A stretch of 11,736 nt of DNA, from contig CAYOAD010000130.1 of assembly GCA_964401845.1 (NCBI GenBank), positions 1 through 11,736 of the forward strand, given 5' to 3'. Position numbers and translations under genes: made by a program. The DNA comes from CAYFKJ01 sp964401845. Its GTDB lineage: Bacteria; Pseudomonadota; Alphaproteobacteria; UBA2966. Positions 1-6,922 of the stretch are shown piece by piece (position 1 is the first letter of the stretch; every line of letters starts with the position of its first letter). Below the pieces are notes generated by a model. It was not told the DNA's origin. It searched no databases and saw nothing but the letters and a program-made list of their open reading frames with translations.

Positions 1-340
1 CCTTTGGATCCTTGTAAGTGCCCTGACCGCGCAGGAACATGTTCCCGAGATTGGCCTGCGCCCTCACAAATCCCTGCTCGGCGGCCTTCCGGTACCAGAT
101 CAGAGATTTCTTGAAATCCTTGGGCACCCCTTGGCCGACCCGGTAGAGGTGGCCGATGTTTCGCTGTGAAGCGGGCTCGCCCTTTTCCGCCAGCGGCAGC
201 CATTCCTTATAGGCCTTGGCATAGTCACCGATTTCATAGGCGGCAAGCCCGGCGGCAAAATCGGCGCGCGCCGGAACCGCAGCGGCAAACGATAGCGCCG
301 CCGAAAAAACAAGGGCGTAAAGAAATCGTGCTGAAGTCAC
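1..340 (-). CDS. Sel1-repeat (TPR-like) secreted protein, 3' part cut off by window edge
   Basis: Partial gene read on the minus strand from a GTG at 338-340; only the first 113 residues are inside the window. Residues 1-26 form a signal peptide (basic start, hydrophobic core, PARA before the cleavage point), so the protein should be exported. The mature part begins with a helical pair (residues about 29-53) followed by Sel1-type repeats: one covering RNIGHLYRVGQGVPKDFKKSLIWY and the next starting at AANLGN-like residues RAQANLGNMFLRGQG. Sel1 repeats form solenoids that bind other proteins; no enzymatic role is visible. GTG was chosen because an in-frame TGA lies seven codons upstream and no ATG intervenes; GAGAGA just before it is a weak ribosome site. 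It follows the lipoprotein gene by 35 bp, so the two are probably cotranscribed. The family is clear, the specific role is unknown. Confidence 0.8.
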   Translation of the reverse strand, partial: MTSARFLYALVFSAALSFAAAVPARADFAAGLAAYEIGDYAKAYKEWLPLAEKGEPASQRNIGHLYRVGQGVPKDFKKSLIWYRKAAEQGFVRAQANLGNMFLRGQGTYKDPK

Positions 341-375
341 TGTCTCTCGATGTATTCAGTTTAAACCGGATAGCA

Positions 376-846
376 TCAGTTCTGAATCTTCCAGGTGCCG
401 TCTGGTTGGCGGCAAGCCGTGCCGTAGGCTTCCTCGGTTCGGCCGCCGACTGTAATGGTCTGCTGAAATTCCCGGCAGTACGTGCCCTGCGCGGTTTGGT
501 AGGTGCGCTGCGGCGTTACCGTACCGCTGTTGCCCGAATCCGGGTTTTTCCAGGTGTTCGAGGTGCCGGAAGGTTTGGTTTCCAAAGTGGACTGCTGAGT
601 GCGGTTCAAGTACATCATGTCGGCGCGGTCGAGGGTCTTGCCGACGCTGGAGCCGGCCAGCGAACCAAGCAGCGCTCCCATGGCGATACCGACGTCCCGG
701 CCCTTGCCCTTGCCCAACTGAGCGCCCGCAACGGCGCCGACGGCGGCGCCGACGACGGTGCCGATTTTTTCCTTCTCACCCGCGCCCTCGCACGCAGCAA
801 GAGAGAGAACGATGATGCCGATGGCGGCGAATCTGACGTATTTCAT
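376..846 (-). CDS. Glycine-zipper surface lipoprotein (17 kDa surface antigen type)
   Basis: A 156-residue lipoprotein. Residues 1-19 are a lipoprotein signal with lipobox LAAC, so Cys19 should be lipidated and the protein anchored in the envelope. Residues about 28-69 are a glycine-zipper two-helix hairpin with regularly spaced Gly/Ala (GTVVGAAVGAVAG, then MGALLGSLAGSSVG), as in the rickettsial 17-kDa antigen and RT0821/Lpp0805 families. A polar linker follows (about 85-115), then a C-terminal module with two cysteines (Cys124 and Cys145) and the family-typical YCREFQQT and YGTACRQPDGTW motifs; these cysteines may pair. Length is normal for the family. A purine-rich AGGGGG site lies 11 nt before the ATG. 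Members are thought to act in outer-membrane integrity, but the exact job is not established. It is the first gene of a probable two-gene unit with the Sel1-repeat protein. Confidence 0.88.
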   Translation of the reverse strand: MKYVRFAAIGIIVLSLAACEGAGEKEKIGTVVGAAVGAVAGAQLGKGKGRDVGIAMGALLGSLAGSSVGKTLDRADMMYLNRTQQSTLETKPSGTSNTWKNPDSGNSGTVTPQRTYQTAQGTYCREFQQTITVGGRTEEAYGTACRQPDGTWKIQN

Positions 847-878
847 ACCTGACTATGCCCCCTAAAGCATTGAGATCA

Positions 879-907
879 TTAATATTTCTATACCTTTGGC
901 GGTCCAA
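879..907 (-). promoter_or_regulatory. Sigma70-type promoter for the lipoprotein gene
   Basis: On the minus strand, TTGGAC (902-907) is followed after exactly 17 bp by TATTAA (879-884). That is a near-consensus -35/-10 pair. It would start transcription near 872, giving a leader of about 26 nt that contains the AGGGGG ribosome site. Position and spacing fit well, but no start-site data exist. Confidence 0.55.
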
Positions 908-1007
908 CCCCTCGAGCCGCCGATCCGCCGTCGGAGTATAACAGCAAGCGGCGGCGCAAGGAGAGAGATTTTGCTACCATGACGATCCAGAATATTGGCG
1001 TGTAAGG

Positions 1008-1036
1008 TCGACATTCCTTGAGCGGCACTCTAAATA
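1008..1036 (+). promoter_or_regulatory. Possible promoter for pdxH and the downstream cluster
   Basis: TCGACA (1008-1013; one mismatch from TTGACA) is followed after 17 bp by TAAATA (1031-1036), a weak -10. Transcription would begin near 1043. The pairing is plausible because it lies 80 bp before pdxH with nothing better nearby, but the -10 is poor. Confidence 0.35.
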
Positions 1037-1114
1037 TGGCCCGCCAACCGCGCCTGTGCGGTGGCTTCCACATGAACTTATGAACGGATTAGAGCAGAAA
1101 TATGGCAGGCGGCG

Positions 1115-1705
1115 ATGAGTGACCTAGAAGACCCGTTTGAGCGGTTTGCCGGCTGGTTTGAAGAAGCGGCCGAAACCGAGCCCAACGATCCGACAGCCAT
1201 GGCGCTGGCGACCGTCAATGCCGACGGCGCGCCCTCCGTACGCATGATCCTGCTTAAAGGCTCCGACCAACGGGGCTTCGTCTTCTATACCAATAAGGAA
1301 AGCCGCAAAGGAGATGACCTCGCCGCCAATCCCCGGGCCGCCTTGTGCTTCCATTGGAAGAGCTTGCGCCGGCAGGTCCGCGTCGAAGGCAGCGTGGAAC
1401 CCGTTTCCGATGAGGAAGCCGATGCCTACTTTGCCAGCCGTCCCCGCGACAGCCGCATCGGGGCTTGGGCGTCTGACCAATCTCGGCCCATGGCAGGGCG
1501 TTTCGATCTTGAGAAGGCCGTCGCCAAGTACGCCGCCAAGTACGCCATCGGTGAAATTCCCCGCCCGCCGCACTGGTCCGGTTACCGCATCGTGCCGACA
1601 CGCATCGAGTTCTGGCGCGACCGCCCGTTCCGGCTGCATGAGCGGTTGGTGTATATCCGCGAACCCGGCGCTGTTGCCTGGCGCACCGAAATATTGTTTC
1701 CCTGA
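1115..1705 (+). CDS. pdxH: Pyridoxamine/pyridoxine 5'-phosphate oxidase
   Basis: A 196-residue FMN enzyme. It oxidises pyridoxamine or pyridoxine 5'-phosphate to pyridoxal 5'-phosphate with O2, the last step of vitamin B6 synthesis and salvage, in the cytoplasm as a homodimer. Recognisable family blocks in order: RMILLK (43-48) and FYTNKESRKG (57-66) for FMN phosphate and ring; FHWKSLRRQVRVEG (79-92); SRPRDSRIGAWASDQS (108-123); PRPPHWSGYR (149-158); and the C-terminal signature IEFWRDRPFRLHER (164-177) with the substrate-binding RLH. As I recall the signature, the residue after FW is usually Q, H or G; here it is Arg168. The protein ends TEILFP, where many homologues end RLxP. It is slightly short at the N-terminus relative to E. 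coli PdxH, which is common. A GGCAGGCGGCG stretch just before the ATG supplies the ribosome site. First gene of the plus-strand cluster, 23 bp before the CDF gene. Confidence 0.95.
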   Translation: MSDLEDPFERFAGWFEEAAETEPNDPTAMALATVNADGAPSVRMILLKGSDQRGFVFYTNKESRKGDDLAANPRAALCFHWKSLRRQVRVEGSVEPVSDEEADAYFASRPRDSRIGAWASDQSRPMAGRFDLEKAVAKYAAKYAIGEIPRPPHWSGYRIVPTRIEFWRDRPFRLHERLVYIREPGAVAWRTEILFP

Positions 1706-1728
1706 GGCTGGAGAATTCTGGAAATTTG

Positions 1729-2679
1729 ATGACGGAAGTCCCATCCACAAGCAGCAAGCCGACTAACTCCACCGTCGGCGCCATCGACCCGCGGAACGCG
1801 CGCCTGATGCGCTGGGCGACCTACGCTTCGGTCAGCGTGGCGACGATCCTCATTGCCATCAAGATGTGGGCCTGGCTGGCGTCTGATTCGGTGGCGCTCC
1901 TGAGTTCGCTGGTCGATTCGATCCTTGATGTCGTGGCATCGATGGTGAGTTTGATCGCGGTGCGTCAAGCGCTGGAACCGGCAGACGATGAACACCGCTT
2001 CGGCCACGGCAAGGTGGAATCCCTGGCCAGCATGGGCCAGGCGGCTTTTATCGGCGGCTCCGCCGTTTTTCTCGTCTTCGAGGCCGGCCACAGGCTGATC
2101 CGCCCGCAGCCCGTCAGCCACGGCGAAATCGGCATCATGGTGATGGTTGTCTCGATCGCCCTGACGCTGCTCCTCGTCCTGTTCCAAGGCTATGTCGTGC
2201 GTAAAACGGGCTCCATCGCCGTCTCGGCGGACAGCCTGCACTACCGCAGCGATCTGCTGGTCAACGTCGGGGTGATCGTGGCGCTGCTGGCCGTCATGCT
2301 GCTCGACTGGCAGATCTTCGACGCCCTGGTGGCTTTCGCCATCGCCGCCTACATCCTACGCGGCGCCTGGACCATCGCCCGGCAATCGTTCGACATGCTG
2401 ATGGACCGTGAATTTCCCGATGAGGAGCGCCGGCGTATCCGCGACATCGTCATGTCGCACGAGGAGGTGTACGAAATGCACGACTTGCGCACCCGCTCCT
2501 CGGGTGTGAACTCCTTTATTCAACTGCACCTCGAATTGGACGATGAACTGACGCTGTTGCGGGCACACGAAATCGCGGACGAGGTGGAACTCAAAATTCG
2601 CATGGCCTATCCGGGTTCCGACGTTATCATCCATCAGGATCCGCAAGGCGTTCAGGAAGCTCACCGCAGCTACATCTGA
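1729..2679 (+). CDS. fieF: Cation diffusion facilitator, FieF/YiiP type (Zn2+/Fe2+ efflux)
   Basis: A 316-residue inner-membrane metal/proton antiporter exporting divalent cations (Zn, Fe, Cd in characterised FieF proteins) from the cytoplasm. Six hydrophobic segments span about residues 28-220 and a cytoplasmic domain follows. All FieF ligands known to me are present at a constant offset: site A as Asp63/Asp67 (LVDSILD) with His171/Asp175 (HYRSD); site B as Asp86, His89, His93 (ADDEHRFGHGK); C-terminal sites as His251, His280, His302, Asp304, within HDLRTRSSG and SDVIIHQDP. This makes a true FieF-like transporter likely rather than a distant CDF; the metal itself cannot be read from sequence. 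The ATG at 1729 was chosen over the TTG directly before it; GGAA eight bases upstream is a modest ribosome site. It lies between pdxH and the kinase gene, 23 and 32 bp away, so cotranscription is likely. Confidence 0.92.
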   Translation: MTEVPSTSSKPTNSTVGAIDPRNARLMRWATYASVSVATILIAIKMWAWLASDSVALLSSLVDSILDVVASMVSLIAVRQALEPADDEHRFGHGKVESLASMGQAAFIGGSAVFLVFEAGHRLIRPQPVSHGEIGIMVMVVSIALTLLLVLFQGYVVRKTGSIAVSADSLHYRSDLLVNVGVIVALLAVMLLDWQIFDALVAFAIAAYILRGAWTIARQSFDMLMDREFPDEERRRIRDIVMSHEEVYEMHDLRTRSSGVNSFIQLHLELDDELTLLRAHEIADEVELKIRMAYPGSDVIIHQDPQGVQEAHRSYI

Positions 2680-2711
2680 GCCACGGCAGTAAAGCGTAAC
2701 GGGGTGGTCAG

Positions 2712-4256
2712 ATGATCACGGAAGATCAGACCGAGGTTGTCCGGTTTCTCTCAGACCCTTTGTCGTACGGGACCGGCGCGGATGGTGTTCAACGCGTCGA
2801 AACGCACGGCGCCGTCGTTTTCCTGACCGGTGAACGCGCCTACAAGATGAAGCGCGCGGTTTATTTCGAATACATGGATTTCTCTACCCTGGCGCGGCGT
2901 GAGCGGTTTTGCCGGGCAGAGGTCGAACTCAATTCCCGCACCGCGCCGGATCTTTACATCGGCGTCGCCGCCGTCACCCGGAATTCGAAAGGGCGTCTTG
3001 CCTTGAACGGAGAGGGTGAGGCCGTCGAATGGCTCGTCGAAATGCACCGTTTCGAGGAAAGCGGCGTTCTGGACAAAGTGGCTCTGCGCGGCGAATTCGA
3101 CGATCGCCTGGCGGCCCAACTGGCCGAGACGGCCTGCGATTTTCTCAGTACCGCCGAGGTCCACAAGGAGGAGAACGCCTGTGACACCATCGCCGATATC
3201 GTCGCGGAAACCGCCCGATTGTTGCCGGAAGGCGTGGGCCCGATGTTCGAAAAGGCGGATGTCGACATATTGACGAAAACCCAGCGCAGCGCCGTCGAAC
3301 GCCTGCGGCAAGCCCTGGAGGCACGCAGGCTCAACGGATTTGTGCGCCACGGCCACGGCGATTTCCACCTGCGCAATGTCTGCCTGATCGACGGCCGTCC
3401 GACGCTTTTCGATGCCATCGAGTTTAACGACCGGCTGGCGATATCGGACGTCCTTTACGATCTGGCGTTTTTGCTGATGGATCTCATCCACCGGAATCTG
3501 GGCGCCCAGGCCAATCTGATCCTCAACCGCTATTTGGAGCGCACCGGAGACTACGCCGGCATCGAGTTGCTCTCGTTGTACCTCTCCGTACGGGCGGGGA
3601 TCCGAGCCTTTACCGCGGTTCCCACGGCCGCCAGCCAAAGCGACCCGGAGGTCGCCGAGCGCGTGCGTGTGGGCGCCAGGGAATACCTTGCCCTGGCCAC
3701 TGAATTCCTTGAGCAATCGCGGCCTACTCTGGTCGCCGTCGGCGGTTTGTCGGGCAGCGGCAAATCCACCCAGGCCAAGGTCGTGGCGCCGTTGCTGCCG
3801 GGGCCCGCGGGTGGTGTCGTCCTGCGCAGCGATGTCATGAGGAAGACCATGTTGGGCAAGGCGGAGACCGAACGGCTCGGTCCGGAAGGGTATTCGCGCG
3901 AGATGTCCGATCGTGTTTACGAGGCCTTGCGCACGGTTGCCGCGAAGCTTCTGGCGGCCGGACATTCCGTCGTGGTCGATGCCGTGCATGCCGAAGAAGC
4001 GGAGCGTACAGCCATTGCCGCCGTTGCCGCGGCCGCTGACGCAGATTTCACCGGATTGTGGTTTTCGGCGGACTTCGAGACCATGGCCGCGCGGATCGAA
4101 AAGCGCACGCACGACGCCTCCGACGCCACCGTCGAGGTTCTGCGGCAACAAATCGGCTACGATTTGGGCGACATATCCTGGCGCCGAATTTCGACGGATG
4201 GTGCCAAGGAACAGACGTCGGGCCTCATCAGGGAGGCGCTTGGCCACGCGTCATGA
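2712..4256 (+). CDS. Two-domain kinase: APH-like phosphotransferase fused to P-loop (zeta/gluconokinase-like) kinase
   Basis: A 514-residue cytoplasmic protein. The N-terminal half (about 1-330) has the aminoglycoside-phosphotransferase/choline-kinase fold: catalytic loop HGDFHLRN (215-222; Asp217 as base, Asn222 for metal) and the metal-binding Asp234 in LFDAIEF. The C-terminal half (about 338-514) is a P-loop kinase with Walker A GLSGSGKST (345-353), then a shuffled LRSDVMRK and SVVVDAVHA, as in zeta-toxin and gluconokinase relatives. This matches the family annotated as bifunctional aminoglycoside phosphotransferase/ATP-binding protein (COG2187 plus COG0645). The natural substrate is not known to me, and an antibiotic-resistance role should not be assumed. 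GGGGTGG just upstream gives a good ribosome site. Genes of this family commonly sit near universal stress proteins, as here (103 bp downstream). Both active-site motifs look intact. Confidence 0.87.
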   Translation: MITEDQTEVVRFLSDPLSYGTGADGVQRVETHGAVVFLTGERAYKMKRAVYFEYMDFSTLARRERFCRAEVELNSRTAPDLYIGVAAVTRNSKGRLALNGEGEAVEWLVEMHRFEESGVLDKVALRGEFDDRLAAQLAETACDFLSTAEVHKEENACDTIADIVAETARLLPEGVGPMFEKADVDILTKTQRSAVERLRQALEARRLNGFVRHGHGDFHLRNVCLIDGRPTLFDAIEFNDRLAISDVLYDLAFLLMDLIHRNLGAQANLILNRYLERTGDYAGIELLSLYLSVRAGIRAFTAVPTAASQSDPEVAERVRVGAREYLALATEFLEQSRPTLVAVGGLSGSGKSTQAKVVAPLLPGPAGGVVLRSDVMRKTMLGKAETERLGPEGYSREMSDRVYEALRTVAAKLLAAGHSVVVDAVHAEEAERTAIAAVAAAADADFTGLWFSADFETMAARIEKRTHDASDATVEVLRQQIGYDLGDISWRRISTDGAKEQTSGLIREALGHAS

Positions 4257-4359
4257 GGTCGCAGGCCCGGGGCCGATTACCGCTTGGCAATTACATGAGG
4301 CGTCCCAACGTGTTAAGTATCTAAGGAACGATTGCTGTAGGCAGCAAAGGGAGGCGAAT
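4257..4359 (+). other. Spacer between kinase and universal stress protein genes
   Basis: A 103-bp gap, the longest inside the plus-strand cluster. It contains a strong ribosome site (AAGGGAGG, about 4347-4354) five bases before the usp ATG. A reading frame runs open through this gap from inside the kinase gene, but its upstream part is only the other-frame reading of the kinase. I see no clear terminator; an internal promoter is possible but not convincing. Confidence 0.5.
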
Positions 4360-5229
4360 ATGGCGATCAAGACAATCCTTATTCCGATGAGCGGGATGGC
4401 CGGGATTTCAGCGCCGTTGGACGCGGCTTTAACGGTCGGCAGACGGCTCGGCGCGCATGTCGAAGCCTTGCATGTCGCGATCGATCCTCGAGATTCTGTG
4501 GCCTATGTCGGCGAAGGCATGACCAGCGCCATGATCGAGGACGTCATGGCCAGCGCCGAGCGCGAGGCCAACGAAAGGCGCGCCCGCGCCCGGGAACGCT
4601 TCGGCGACGCTTGTACGCGCTGTAGCGTAAGCGAAACCACCACGCCCTCGGCAGACGGCGGGGGTACGGCGCATTTGGAAGAAGTCGTGGGCCGCGAGGA
4701 AGATTATATCGCCTCGCGCGGTCGGCTGGCCGACCTGATCGTCGCCTGCCGTCCGCAGGACGATGACGAGGCGGCGCCCTCCGCCACGTTGGAAGCGGCT
4801 TTGATGGACACCGGCCGCCCGGTGCTTGTCGTCCCGGCCGGCGAGACCATCGAGAATTTGGGCAAAACCATCGCCATCGGCTGGAACGGCAGTCCGGAAT
4901 CGGCACGCGCGGTCAGCGCGGCGCTGCATTTTCTCGATGAAGCCGAGACCGTTGTGGTATTGGAGGTGGAGGAAGCCGGTAAACACGGCCCGAGCGCCGA
5001 GGACGTGGTCGAATATCTGGCCTGGCACGGTGTCGCCGCGAGCAGCCGGGATGTGCAAAGCGGCTCGGGATCGGTCGGCGAAAGCCTGCTGGCCGCGGCG
5101 GCGGAAGCCGGCGCCGATATGGTCGTCATGGGCGCCTATACCCACAGCCGCATCCGCCGGTTGATATTCGGCGGCGTGACGGGTGACGTATTGAGGACGG
5201 CATCGGTGCCGGTCTTGATGGCGCACTAG
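4360..5229 (+). CDS. Universal stress protein with two tandem UspA domains
   Basis: A 289-residue cytoplasmic protein made of two UspA-fold domains, about 1-160 and 166-289. Domain 1 starts with KTILIPMSG and ends RPVLVVPA but has an acidic, degenerate loop (PQDDDEAAPS, 132-141) where the nucleotide-binding loop should be. Domain 2 starts KTIAIGWNGSPES and retains the ATP-binding segment GAYTHSRIRRLIFGGVT (258-274), with Thr261 where Gly is common. So probably one functional nucleotide site per chain. Such proteins help survival under starvation, oxidative or metal stress; the direct biochemical role is mostly unknown. The ATG at 4360 is chosen because a near-perfect AGGGAGG precedes it and UspA homology begins at once. 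Its position behind the kinase fusion and 31 bp before the SDR gene fits a stress operon. Confidence 0.92.
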   Translation: MAIKTILIPMSGMAGISAPLDAALTVGRRLGAHVEALHVAIDPRDSVAYVGEGMTSAMIEDVMASAEREANERRARARERFGDACTRCSVSETTTPSADGGGTAHLEEVVGREEDYIASRGRLADLIVACRPQDDDEAAPSATLEAALMDTGRPVLVVPAGETIENLGKTIAIGWNGSPESARAVSAALHFLDEAETVVVLEVEEAGKHGPSAEDVVEYLAWHGVAASSRDVQSGSGSVGESLLAAAAEAGADMVVMGAYTHSRIRRLIFGGVTGDVLRTASVPVLMAH

Positions 5230-5260
5230 AGCGCCGCCTTTGGAGTGAATTGGTCAACGA

Positions 5261-6001
5261 ATGAACAACGCCGAACGCAGAACCTTAATCCTCACCGGCG
5301 CCAGCCGGGGTATCGGCCACGCGACGGTCAAGCGCTTCAGCGCAGCCGGTTGGCGGGTCATCACCTGTTCCCGCCAGGAGTTTTCCGAAAACTGTCCGTG
5401 GGAAGCCGGACCCGAGGATCACGTCGTAATCGACCTGTCGAGTATGGAAAATCTGGCGAAGGGTGTGGAGACACTGAAAGAACGCCTCAACGGCGGGCCT
5501 TTACATGCGCTGGTCAACAACGCGGCGATTTCTCCGAAAGGTCCGAACGGCGAACGCCTCGACTGCCTCAACTCCGAGATGATCTTGTGGCGGGATGTCT
5601 TTCACGTCAATTTCTACGCCCCCATCGTGTTGGCCCGCGGCCTGTTCGAGGAACTGAAGGCCGGCCAGGGCAGCATCCTCAACGTTACCTCCATCGCCGG
5701 CAGCCGCGTCCACCCGTTTGCCGGGGCGGCCTATTCGACCTCCAAGGCGGCGTTGGCGTCTTTGACGCGCGAAATGGCGGCGGACTTCGGACCGCACGGC
5801 GTTCGCGTCAACGCGATCTCGCCGGGCGAAATCGAGACGGCGATGATCGGGCCGGAATATCAGGCGCTGGCCGACGATATCCCCATGCACCGGCTGGGCC
5901 GGCCGGAAGAGGTCGCCTCGATGATCTACGTGCTGTGTTCCGAGCAGTCGTCCTACGTCAACGGCTCCGAAATCCACATCAACGGCGGCCAGCACGTCTG
6001 A
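5261..6001 (+). CDS. Short-chain dehydrogenase/reductase (SDR, classical type)
   Basis: A 246-residue NAD(P)-dependent oxidoreductase of the classical SDR family. Rossmann cofactor motif TGASRGIG (12-19), structural NNAA (86-89), Asn117 of HVN, catalytic Ser144 in NVTS, and YxxxK (Tyr158, Lys162) complete the Asn-Ser-Tyr-Lys tetrad. The segment after NAISPGEIETAM (184-195) and the closing NGSEIHINGGQHV are typical of FabG-like SDRs. Ser38/Arg39 after the second strand would favour NADPH over NADH, an inference. The substrate is unknown. Stop at 5999-6001 lies only 4 bp before a strong hairpin, so this is the last gene of the plus-strand cluster. The ribosome site is weak (GGAG, 15 bp upstream); translation might depend on the preceding gene. 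An alternative longer reading in another frame from 5245 is spurious. Confidence 0.9.
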   Translation: MNNAERRTLILTGASRGIGHATVKRFSAAGWRVITCSRQEFSENCPWEAGPEDHVVIDLSSMENLAKGVETLKERLNGGPLHALVNNAAISPKGPNGERLDCLNSEMILWRDVFHVNFYAPIVLARGLFEELKAGQGSILNVTSIAGSRVHPFAGAAYSTSKAALASLTREMAADFGPHGVRVNAISPGEIETAMIGPEYQALADDIPMHRLGRPEEVASMIYVLCSEQSSYVNGSEIHINGGQHV

Positions 6002-6005
6002 CGCC

Positions 6006-6060
6006 AAATAAATGGGGACAGCTCCGATTTTCAGTAAATCGGAGCTGTCCCCATTTATTT
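6006..6060. terminator. Perfect 25-bp palindrome: bidirectional terminator, possible REP-like element
   Basis: Left arm 6006-6030 and right arm 6036-6060 are exact reverse complements (25 of 25 bp), separated by the loop TCAGT. The arms carry AAATAAATGGGGACAG at the outside and CTCCGATTT near the loop. Read either way, the stem ends in ATTTATTT, so it can terminate both convergent operons: 4 bp after the SDR stop on one side and 5 bp before the permease stop on the other. The TGGGGACAG/CTGTCCCCA ends resemble, from memory, palindromes linked to REP-associated tyrosine transposases. No transposase is in the window. Its terminator role is probable; its mobile origin is a hypothesis. Confidence 0.85.
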
Positions 6061-6065
6061 GATAC

Positions 6066-6917
6066 CTACGCCGGGGTCAGTCCGCGTTGCTTCTCGCTGC
6101 GGCGGCGCAGCAGTTCGAGGACAGTCATCAGGACGATTGAGAACACCACCAGCACCGTAGCCACGGCGAGGATGGTGGGGCTGATCTGTTCGCGTATGCC
6201 GGCCCACATCTGACGTGGGATGGTGCGCTGTTCGAAGCCCGCCAGGAAGAGTACGACGACGACCTCGTCGAACGAGGTGATGAAGGCGAAGAGCGCACCT
6301 GATATGACGCCAGGCGTGATCAGCGGCACCGTGATCTTGCGGAACACCGTCACCGGATCGGCGCCCAGGCTGGCGGCGGCACGGGTAAGCAAATGGTCGA
6401 AGCCGACCAGCGTGGCCGTCACGGTAATCACCACGAAGGGCGTACCCAGCGCCGTATGGGCCAGGATCAGGCCGAGGTAGGTCTGCGCCAGGCCGACCTG
6501 CGAATAGAAGAAGTACATCCCCGCCGCCGTGATGATGAGGGGCACGATCATGGGCGAGATCAGCAGGCTCATGATCACCGTGCGGTAGGGCATTTCCTGC
6601 CGCGACAGGCCCAATGCAGCCAATGTGCCCAAGAAACTCGACAGCGCGGTGGCGAATATGGCGACAATGATGCTGTTCTTGATCGAATGCAGCCATTGTT
6701 GGTTATTGATGATGTCTTCGTACCAGCGGATCGAAAAGGCGTCCGGGTTGAGCGACAGCATCGCCTCGTTGAAAGTGAAGTAGGGTTCGGCGTTGAACGA
6801 CAGCGGGATGATCACCAGGATCGGCGCGATAAGGAAGAAGAACACGAGCGCGCAGATCACCCGGAAACCGTAGTACCAGGTGCGGCCGAGGGGTCCGACG
6901 TAGGGTTGCAGCGCCAT
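6066..6917 (-). CDS. ABC transporter inner-membrane permease, PotC type
   Basis: A 283-residue permease with six predicted membrane helices: about 18-40, 80-103, 112-135, 143-168, 203-226 and 247-270. The cytoplasmic EAA loop that contacts the ATPase is RAAASLGADPVTVFRKITVPLITPG (179-203). Length and layout match PotC/PotI, the second permease of spermidine/putrescine importers (COG1177). It would pair with the PotB-type permease directly upstream. ATG at 6917 is preceded by GGGATAGGTTAG overlapping the end of the upstream gene, and only 5 bp separate the two, so translation is probably coupled. Last gene of the importer operon; the palindrome at 6006-6060 follows its stop after 5 bp. The substrate is assigned from family and context. 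Confidence 0.9.
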   Translation of the reverse strand: MALQPYVGPLGRTWYYGFRVICALVFFFLIAPILVIIPLSFNAEPYFTFNEAMLSLNPDAFSIRWYEDIINNQQWLHSIKNSIIVAIFATALSSFLGTLAALGLSRQEMPYRTVIMSLLISPMIVPLIITAAGMYFFYSQVGLAQTYLGLILAHTALGTPFVVITVTATLVGFDHLLTRAAASLGADPVTVFRKITVPLITPGVISGALFAFITSFDEVVVVLFLAGFEQRTIPRQMWAGIREQISPTILAVATVLVVFSIVLMTVLELLRRRSEKQRGLTPA

Positions 6918-6922
6918 CTAAC

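Larger units (their letters stand above)
847..1114. other. Divergent intergenic region between lipoprotein gene and pdxH
   Basis: This 268-bp stretch separates two divergent genes. It holds the candidate lipoprotein promoter (879-907), a candidate pdxH promoter (1008-1036) and an imperfect hairpin at 1043-1065 (GCC plus ACCGC pairing with GCGGT plus GGC, one bulged A, six-base loop GCCTGT). The hairpin sits where the pdxH transcript would begin and might affect its translation or stability. I see no convincing gene here. The eight-codon ORF at 979-1005 and a 61-codon minus-strand ORF have no protein-like features. Confidence 0.5.

Noticed and set aside
979..1005. Eight-codon ORF (MTIQNIGV) with AAGGAG upstream, as a leader peptide
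   Set aside because: The ribosome site is about 15 nt away, there is no run of regulatory codons, and it would lie upstream of the candidate pdxH promoter.
2751..4247. 498-codon open frame on the minus strand opposite the kinase gene
   Set aside because: It is the antisense reading of a GC-rich gene whose plus-strand product has two intact kinase motifs. The antisense product has no domain or membrane pattern.
2712..4256. Aminoglycoside resistance gene
   Set aside because: The APH fold is shared by many small-molecule kinases, and fusion to a P-loop kinase beside a usp gene matches a chromosomal family with no established resistance role.
3913..4359. Long N-terminal extension of the universal stress protein
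   Set aside because: The added part is the other-frame reading of the kinase gene, while AGGGAGG and UspA homology both begin at 4360.
5245..6213. 322-codon plus-strand frame overlapping the SDR gene
   Set aside because: It is offset from the true SDR frame, is Arg/Pro-rich and runs through the palindrome into the convergent permease gene.
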